From the NCBI GenBank assembly GCA_934486705.1, contig CAKSQS010000070.1, positions 1 to 11,379 of the forward strand: a stretch of 11,379 nucleotides of DNA, written 5' to 3'. This DNA is from an uncultured Eubacteriales bacterium. GTDB lineage: Bacteria; Bacillota; Clostridia; Oscillospirales; Acutalibacteraceae. Positions 6,128 through 11,379 of the stretch are shown here, in pieces. The notes under the pieces were generated by a model that ran no database searches, was not told the origin of the DNA, and worked only from the letters and a program-made list of their open reading frames with translations. A program made the position numbers and the translations under genes. The first letter of the stretch is position 1, and each line of letters starts with the position of its first letter.

Positions 6128-6433
6128 ATGACAAAGCTATACCGTATTCTCGGAAAGCGGGGAAGAATTACTATTCCGTTTGAAATAAGGCAGCGGGTCG
6201 GGTTTTCATATAACGATGTGCTGTCCTTTACCGAATCGCCGGACGGCAGAACCGTAACAGTTAAGCGTGAGAAGATATGCGATAACTGCTCCGGCACAAA
6301 GGAAACGGAAAAGGACAACGAAATGACGCTTGAAGATTTCCTCGACAGCCTATCTGCCGAGCAGCAGCGCGTGGCGCTTGTGCATTTGTCCGTAAAATGG
6401 GCGGAAAAGAAAGACAAAAACACAAATCTATAA
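6128..6433 (+). CDS. AbrB/SpoVT-like transcriptional regulator
   Basis: The 101-residue protein starts with a clear AbrB-type domain: LYRILGKRGRITIPFEIRQ with VGFSYNDVLSF and RTVTVKRE (4-48), the classic loop-hinge-helix signature (LGKRGRITIP). A CxxC pair follows (CDNC, 51-54), then a helical C-terminal part LEDFLDSLSAEQQRVALVHL (68-87). AbrB-type dimers bind DNA and commonly repress transition-state or mobile-element genes. GAGG at 6115-6118, inside the preceding gene, precedes the ATG by nine bases, so the two AbrB-like genes are probably translated in step and might form a heterodimer. The C-terminal helices could be an oligomerisation or partner-binding region; I do not recognise them. 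Confidence 0.8.
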   Translation: MTKLYRILGKRGRITIPFEIRQRVGFSYNDVLSFTESPDGRTVTVKREKICDNCSGTKETEKDNEMTLEDFLDSLSAEQQRVALVHLSVKWAEKKDKNTNL

Positions 6434-6450
6434 TCAGGAGGAATTTTATT

Positions 6451-6813
6451 ATGGCAACCAAGAAATCAAAAACTCAATCAAAACCCAAGTTTTCGGTCAC
6501 GGCAAAGATTGACCGCATGATTGACCGTGAGGACGCCAAGGTCAAAGCATATGCGAGCATAAATATCGGCGGTGAATTCGTTGTTAAGGGCATCGCCGTC
6601 GCGAGCGGTCAAAACGGAATGTTCTTAATAATGCCTTTTCGAACATACAAAAATTCGGGCGGCGAAACCAAGTATTCGGATATTGCCTTTGCCATAACCG
6701 ATTCGGCAAGGCACAGCATCGAGGACGCCGTTATAGGCGCTTACCGTGAGGCTTTAGGGGAATCGGAGGACGAATTGCCCGACAAGGACGAAAGCCCGAC
6801 GCAAAGTATGTAG
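6451..6813 (+). CDS. spoVG: SpoVG-family RNA/DNA-binding protein
   Basis: The 120-residue protein contains the SpoVG domain at about 28-100: KVKAYASINIGGEFVVKGIAV, then GMFLIMPFRT and YSDIAFAITDSAR, ending in a helix EDAVIGAYREAL. SpoVG proteins are small nucleic-acid-binding regulators; chromosomal SpoVG affects septation and virulence genes, and ICEs often carry divergent copies. The N-terminus adds about 15 basic residues (KKSKTQSKPK) and the C-terminus an acidic tail ending DESPTQSM. I place the start at ATG 6451 because AGGAGG at 6436-6441 is nine bases upstream; an in-frame ATG at 6397 lies within the previous gene and lacks a ribosome binding site. It is the last gene of the middle block. 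Whether it regulates the element or the host is unknown; spoVG is a family label rather than proof of orthology. Confidence 0.85.
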   Translation: MATKKSKTQSKPKFSVTAKIDRMIDREDAKVKAYASINIGGEFVVKGIAVASGQNGMFLIMPFRTYKNSGGETKYSDIAFAITDSARHSIEDAVIGAYREALGESEDELPDKDESPTQSM

Positions 6814-6887
6814 CTTTTTCGGGGGAAAATAAAAATTTCTCTGGACTTTCCGTGAAAAATCTGTATTGTATAGGTAGAGGTGATAAT

Positions 6888-7553
6888 ATGTTAAAGAATA
6901 AAATAATCCTTGCCGTTATCGCGGTAATAATTGCATTAGGTCTTGCGGGGTGCAGGGCAGAAAAAGATAACATCAGCAGCGTGCCGGTAAATACCGAAAG
7001 CAGTATAACCGAAACGGTATCCGACATAGCAGAACCTCCTGCCGACGCATCAAGCAATAAAACCGCGGAAATAACGGAAAAACCGGAAAGCAGCGCGCCG
7101 ACAGGGAGCAGCAATAGAAATAATTCCACAGAAAGCATAACGCAAAGCAATAATAAGCCTGCTAATTCGGAAAATTCAAAAACACCGACAGAGCCGGAAA
7201 CCCGTAAGACCGAAAGCGAAAAACCGCCCGCCCCGACAGAGCCGGAAAGTAAGCCGGAAGAAATACAGAAGCCGAGCGAATCATCCGAACCCGAAAAGCA
7301 AGAGCCGGAGTTTAATATAGATTACTATATTAAATCGGCGCAGGAATACGCGGTAAAGTCGGGCTTAAAGCTTGACCCGCAGGCGAAATACTGTTGGGAT
7401 AACCCTATAGCTGCAGGCAAAAACTGCAAATATACCGAACGGGATATTAAGTGGTATATAGACAGATATGCAAGGTTACCCGAAATAACCGCGGTGTGGA
7501 TATGGGCAGAGGAAAACGGTAAAGATTACGAAATATATATAGGCTACGCATAA
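6888..7553 (+). CDS. Lipoprotein with Ser/Thr/Pro/Glu-rich stalk and conserved C-terminal domain
   Basis: The 221-residue protein has a type II signal peptide (LKNKIILAVIAVIIALGLAG) with lipobox LAGC, so Cys22 should be lipidated and hold it on the outer face of the membrane. Residues 23-142 are low-complexity, rich in Ser, Thr, Pro, Glu and Asn, with repeated PTEPE and SEKP phrases, and look like an extended stalk. The last 79 residues are compact: NIDYYIKSAQEYAVKSG, CWDNP, DIKWYIDRYARLPEI and VWIWAE, with Cys169 and Cys180 possibly forming a disulphide. I do not know its function. ATG 6888, 7 bases after the AGAGGTG at 6875-6881, directly precedes the signal peptide; a GTG at 6852 would put extra residues before it. 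It may take part in mating-pair contact or immunity/exclusion, as surface lipoproteins of some ICEs do; that is conjecture. Confidence 0.82.
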   Translation: MLKNKIILAVIAVIIALGLAGCRAEKDNISSVPVNTESSITETVSDIAEPPADASSNKTAEITEKPESSAPTGSSNRNNSTESITQSNNKPANSENSKTPTEPETRKTESEKPPAPTEPESKPEEIQKPSESSEPEKQEPEFNIDYYIKSAQEYAVKSGLKLDPQAKYCWDNPIAAGKNCKYTERDIKWYIDRYARLPEITAVWIWAEENGKDYEIYIGYA

Positions 7554-7574
7554 TAAGGTTTAAATTACAATTTT

Positions 7575-7608
7575 AAGCATCCGATTAGAAAAGATCGGAT
7601 GCTTTTTT
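7575..7608 (+). terminator. Rho-independent terminator between lipoprotein and adhesin
   Basis: AAGCATCCGAT (7575-7585) and ATCGGATGCTT (7594-7604) form a perfect 11-bp stem with an eight-base loop, followed by a run of six T (7603-7608). It ends only 17 bases before the adhesin ATG at 7626. Confidence 0.9.
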
Positions 7609-7625
7609 ATTTGGAGGTAGATTTC

Positions 7626-10600
7626 ATGAAAAAAGATATTTTTAAAAGAATTTTGTCCGTCATTATGGCGGTCATTTTATGCACGGGTATGCTCGGCGGA
7701 TTTTCCGCTTTTGCGGCAGGCGAGCAGGTCGAGAATTACCAGTTGGCTTTTCCGCGCAGGGGAGATGTGAATTACAGCGATAAATGGGGTCACGGGAAGC
7801 TCAAACATATGAACGGATGGTTTTCGGATGAGGCTAAATACAACACGGTATTCACTATAGGCTCATACAGCGGACCTGCCTGCTATTGCATTGAACCGGG
7901 AACGCCTATAGAGAATAAATATAAGCTCACAAGCCGCGATGAAAGCTATTGGGATAATTTCCCGCCCGAATATAACCACACTATCACCGTGCCGGATATT
8001 AAGATATTTATAGGCAGGATAATGCAGTACGGTTATACGGGAAATGTATCAATAAACTGGCGCACTCAAAACGAGGTGGACGCGGACAGCTTTTCTTTGT
8101 ACTACGCAACCCAACTCCTTATATGGGAAACCGTGGCAGGGGAAAGGGACAGCGATTTTAATCATATAACGCCTGTCGGCTGCAATGCAATTCTGGATAA
8201 AATAGGGGCGGAGCATCCTATGAAAAGCAGAATAATGTCGCACTACAATAATATTGTGGCGGGAGTAAAAACCCATACGACAACGCCGAGCTTTTGCAGT
8301 AAAACTCCGTCAGGCGGGGAAACAAGGGAGCTTAAATGGGACGGCTCACAGTATACCGCAACATTTACGGATACAAACAATATCCTGCAAAGATTCAGCT
8401 TTTCGGCGGATAACGGTTACACCTGCCGCGTTGCAGGCAATACCCTTACGGTAAGCGGCACGGCAGCGCCCAAAGGTACGGTTACGGTAACGGGCGTAAA
8501 AAACACAGGTGGCAGAAAAGGTATTATAGTATGGGGCGACGGTATAGTAAAGCCGGGCGTGGGACAGCAGGATCTTGCAACCTACGCCGCAACGGTAAGA
8601 GATCCGGTAACCGCGTTTTTAAGACTGCGGGTAAGCACGGGAAACATAAAAATAGTGAAAACAAGCGAGGACGGCAGGGTAGACGGCATTACATTCCGCA
8701 TTAAAGGGAACGGCGTAGACAAAACGGTTAAAACTGCAAACGGCGGCAGTATTACGGCGGATAACTTAGCGCCGGGCGAATATACCGTAACGGAAGAAAC
8801 ACCGGAGGAATATGCAGAGCGCGAGGCGCAGCACATTACCGTTGCAAGCGGACAGACGGCAACCGTCAGTTTTAATAACACGCTTAAAAAGTTTAAGTTA
8901 ACCGTAATAAAAGCAGACGCCGAGCAGGGCGCGGCACAGGGAAACGCATCGCTTGCGGGGGCTGAGTACGGTATATATAAAGGTAATCAGCTTATAGATA
9001 CCTATACGACCGACGCGGACGGCAGTTTTACCACCAAATACTATGTCTGCGGAAACGATTGGTCGCTTAAAGAGCTTTCGGCGGGCGAGGGTTATCTCGT
9101 AACCAATGGCAGCGAACACATAGGCGCAGAGCCGAAAAATTATACCGCCGAGTATAACAGCATTTACTTAAATATTAAGGAAACGGTTAAAAAGGGCAGA
9201 ATTGCAATAATAAAGCATTCGGACGACGGCAGCACCAAAATAGAAACACCGGAAAAGGGCGCGGAATTTGAGGTGTTTTTAAGGTCTGCGCGCAGTTATG
9301 CGAGCGCTAAAGAAACCGAACGGGATATACTTGTTTGCGATAAAAACGGCTTTGCCGAAACCAAAGCCCTGCCTTACGGCGAATATACCGTAAAGCAGAC
9401 TAAAGGGCAAAGCGGCAGAGAGCATATAGCTCCCTTTAATGTGTTTATCCGTGAGGACGGCGAAACCTACCGCTTTTTAATAAATAACGCGGTATTTAAG
9501 TCAGCGGTAGAGATAGTAAAAAAGGACGCGGAAACAGGAAAGATAATCCCTGCGGCGGGTATCGGCTTTAAAGTAAGGAATACCGATACGGGCAAATTTG
9601 TTGTGCAGCATATAACCTATCCGACGCCTGCGGATATAGATACCTATTATACGGACATTACAGGCAAGCTTATGCTGCCCGAAAAGCTTCCCTACGGTAA
9701 TTACGAAATTACAGAGCAATGCACGGCATACGGGTATGTGCTGAACACCGAGCCTGTGGCATTTAAAATTGACGGCAGTAAAACGGTAGTAACCGTTGAA
9801 AAGCGCAATATGCCGCAGAAAGGTATTATTAAACTCTCTAAAAGCGGTGAAATTTTTTCTTCTGTTTCGGAAACAGACGGCATATACAGCGTTGTATTTA
9901 CAAACAAAAAACTTGCGGGTGCGGTTTATGAAATTACCGCCGCCGAGGATATTATTACGCCGGATGGCACTCTCCGTTATGCAAAGGGAACGGCGGTAGA
10001 TACTGTTACAACAGATAAAAAAGGCAATGCTGAAAGCAAACCGCTCTATCTCGGAAAATACACCGTCAGAGAAATAAAGGCGCCTTACGGTATGGTGTTT
10101 GACAGCACTCCCAAAACCGTAGAGTTGACCTATGCGGGAGAAACCGTCGTGGTGACCGAAACAGCGATAGAATTATATAACGAGCGCCAAAAGGCAATGC
10201 TTTCACTTGAAAAGCTGCTTGAAAAAGACAGCGCTTTCGGCATAGGAGAAAACGGCGAAATTCTCTCGGTGCAGTTCGGACTGTATGCGGCAGAGGAAAT
10301 GACCGCGGCGGACGGCTCGGTTATCCCGAAAAACGGTCTGCTTGAAACCGCAGGCTGTGATGAGAACGGCAAGCTGACCTTTAAAACAGATATTCCCGTA
10401 GGCGCAAGACTCTATGTAAAGGAAATTGCGACAGACGAGAAATATATTCTGTCGGATGAAAAATATCCTGTTTCGTTTGAATATGCAGGGCAGAAAACCA
10501 CGCTTGTAAAAATTAAGGTGAACGGCGGCGAAGTCATTAAAAACAATATCCTCTACGGTTCGGTCAAGGGACTGAAAATTGACTGTGAAACCAAAAGTAT

Positions 10601-11354
10601 AATTGCGGGCGCATTATTCGGGCTTTTCCAAAGTAATGCAACCGAGTTTACAACAGAAAATGCAATTTTAACTGCCGAATCCGACAAGGACGGTATTTTT
10701 ACATTCGGCAGCGTTCCTTACGGCAGTTGGATAATTAAGGAGCTTAAACCCGCAAACGGATATTTGCAGAACGATGAAATTTATTCCGTTTTAATAAATA
10801 AGAACGGACAGGAAATAGAAATTAAGGTTGTAAATAACCGCGTCCCGAAAATACGGACAAAGGCCGCCGTAAACGGTGAGAAAACCGCAGTAACGGACGG
10901 CGTAATTACGATTGAAGATACTGTATATTATAACCACCTTATACCGGGCAGGGAATATACCGTGAAGGGCATACTTATGGATAAATCCATCGGCGCGGCG
11001 CTGCTTGTGAACGGGAAAGAAATTACTGCCGAAATAACCTTTACACCCGAAAAAGCGGAGGGAGAAGTAATCGTCCGCTATACATTTGACGGCAGGTGCA
11101 TAAACCGTCAAACGGATATAGTGGTTTTTGAAGCCTTGTACTGTGACGGAGAGGAGCTTGCGGTTCATGCGGATATTGATGATACAGATCAAACCGTAAC
11201 GCTTACCGTGCCGCCTGCGCCGTATATTCCCGCGCCGAAAACGGGGGATAGCTCAAAGCTCGGCTTTTGGATAGGTCTTGCCGCCGTTGCGCTCGGCGGG
11301 GTTATATCCGCAGGCATTATCCGTATTAAATCCCGAAAGGATGACGACGAATGA
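7626..11354 (+). CDS. Sortase-anchored thioester/SpaA-repeat surface adhesin with T-Q ester domain
   Basis: A 1242-residue cell-wall protein. Residues 1-31 are a signal peptide (cleavage near SAFAA). An N-terminal thioester (TQXA-type) domain spans about 45-320: CYCIEP (Cys88) and ATQLLIWE (Gln163) are the expected thioester partners, able to form covalent bonds with host surface amines. About seven SpaA/Cna_B domains follow, starting near 338, 423, 524, 626, 733, 857 and 978, with recurring PYGEYTV/PYGNYEI/APGEYTVTE ends; their Lys and Glu suggest isopeptide cross-links. Residues 1075-1195 match the VaFE/T-Q ester domain (EDTVYYNHLIPGREYTVKG, VVFEAL, DDTDQTVTL). The end is IPAPKTG (sorting motif APKTG at 1203-1207), a hydrophobic segment (1212-1234) and a charged tail. 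ATG 7626 follows GGAGGT (7613-7618) by seven bases. It likely extends an adhesive tip from the cell wall; the ligand is unknown. Confidence 0.9.
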   Translation: MKKDIFKRILSVIMAVILCTGMLGGFSAFAAGEQVENYQLAFPRRGDVNYSDKWGHGKLKHMNGWFSDEAKYNTVFTIGSYSGPACYCIEPGTPIENKYKLTSRDESYWDNFPPEYNHTITVPDIKIFIGRIMQYGYTGNVSINWRTQNEVDADSFSLYYATQLLIWETVAGERDSDFNHITPVGCNAILDKIGAEHPMKSRIMSHYNNIVAGVKTHTTTPSFCSKTPSGGETRELKWDGSQYTATFTDTNNILQRFSFSADNGYTCRVAGNTLTVSGTAAPKGTVTVTGVKNTGGRKGIIVWGDGIVKPGVGQQDLATYAATVRDPVTAFLRLRVSTGNIKIVKTSEDGRVDGITFRIKGNGVDKTVKTANGGSITADNLAPGEYTVTEETPEEYAEREAQHITVASGQTATVSFNNTLKKFKLTVIKADAEQGAAQGNASLAGAEYGIYKGNQLIDTYTTDADGSFTTKYYVCGNDWSLKELSAGEGYLVTNGSEHIGAEPKNYTAEYNSIYLNIKETVKKGRIAIIKHSDDGSTKIETPEKGAEFEVFLRSARSYASAKETERDILVCDKNGFAETKALPYGEYTVKQTKGQSGREHIAPFNVFIREDGETYRFLINNAVFKSAVEIVKKDAETGKIIPAAGIGFKVRNTDTGKFVVQHITYPTPADIDTYYTDITGKLMLPEKLPYGNYEITEQCTAYGYVLNTEPVAFKIDGSKTVVTVEKRNMPQKGIIKLSKSGEIFSSVSETDGIYSVVFTNKKLAGAVYEITAAEDIITPDGTLRYAKGTAVDTVTTDKKGNAESKPLYLGKYTVREIKAPYGMVFDSTPKTVELTYAGETVVVTETAIELYNERQKAMLSLEKLLEKDSAFGIGENGEILSVQFGLYAAEEMTAADGSVIPKNGLLETAGCDENGKLTFKTDIPVGARLYVKEIATDEKYILSDEKYPVSFEYAGQKTTLVKIKVNGGEVIKNNILYGSVKGLKIDCETKSIIAGALFGLFQSNATEFTTENAILTAESDKDGIFTFGSVPYGSWIIKELKPANGYLQNDEIYSVLINKNGQEIEIKVVNNRVPKIRTKAAVNGEKTAVTDGVITIEDTVYYNHLIPGREYTVKGILMDKSIGAALLVNGKEITAEITFTPEKAEGEVIVRYTFDGRCINRQTDIVVFEALYCDGEELAVHADIDDTDQTVTLTVPPAPYIPAPKTGDSSKLGFWIGLAAVALGGVISAGIIRIKSRKDDDE

Positions 11355-11379
11355 TGAAGTGCGTGTATATCTGCGCTCC
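11351..11379 (+). CDS. Start of a DUF4406/DUF7768-like protein (3' end outside the window)
   Basis: An ATG at 11351 (or the in-frame one at 11354) overlaps the adhesin stop and opens MMKCVYICAP, cut off by the window edge. AAAGGA lies about ten bases upstream within the adhesin gene. The VYICAP beginning resembles that of DUF4406/DUF7768 proteins (nucleoside 2-deoxyribosyltransferase-like fold), which are frequent ICE cargo and usually continue YRGD; only nine or ten residues are visible, so this is a guess at family. Confidence 0.45.

Noticed and set aside
6842..6869. Possible promoter before the lipoprotein: TGGACT and TATTGT, 16 bases apart
   Set aside because: Only four of six matches in each box; the gene may well have a promoter here because the gap from SpoVG is 74 bases, but the sequence does not establish it.

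Overview
This window looks like a cargo segment of an integrative conjugative element (ICE) from an anaerobic Firmicute of the class Clostridia, probably a gut Ruminococcus/Oscillospira-type lineage. The evidence is the gene content: DUF4314, ArdA-like/LPD28-like, DUF3789-like, AbrB-like, SpoVG, a lipoprotein and a sortase-anchored SpaA/Cna_B adhesin. Strong GGAGG-type ribosome binding sites, a Gram-positive lipobox and a cell-wall sorting signal agree. No integrase, relaxase, T4SS or replication gene lies inside the window, so the ICE assignment is an inference. All genes are on the plus strand and tightly packed. I see no RNA genes, insertion sequences or CRISPR arrays.

Left block (1-4812): a DUF4314 protein, probably missing only the first base of its ATG; an orphan C5-cytosine DNA methyltransferase; two tandem ArdA-like paralogues (start codons 1653 and 2947) that have suffered different in-frame deletions; a small acidic protein of unknown function; and a 48-residue DUF3789-like membrane protein. 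The genes overlap or are one to a few bases apart. A strong hairpin terminator follows at about 4821-4868.

Middle block (4898-6813): a D12-class N6-adenine methyltransferase, two adjacent AbrB/SpoVT-like proteins (the first with an eight-cysteine tail) and a SpoVG-family protein. The methyltransferase start is unusual. Its best Shine-Dalgarno sequence points to an AUA codon at 4907 rather than to the GTG at 4898, and that Shine-Dalgarno sits in a small hairpin. The upstream terminator arm can also pair with sequence next to it, giving mutually exclusive RNA folds.

Right block (6888-11379): a lipoprotein with a long Ser/Thr/Pro/Glu-rich stalk and a compact C-terminal domain; a perfect 11-bp stem terminator; a 1242-residue surface adhesin with a signal peptide, a thioester domain, about seven SpaA-type domains, a Thr-Gln ester (VaFE-type) domain and an APKTG sorting motif; and the first codons of a gene probably of the DUF4406/DUF7768 type.

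Taken together, I infer that the left and middle blocks help an incoming element survive host restriction (two methyltransferases of different chemistry plus DNA-mimic-like ArdA homologues) and regulate it (AbrB, SpoVG). The right block would remodel the cell surface, perhaps aiding contact with host tissue or with mating partners.
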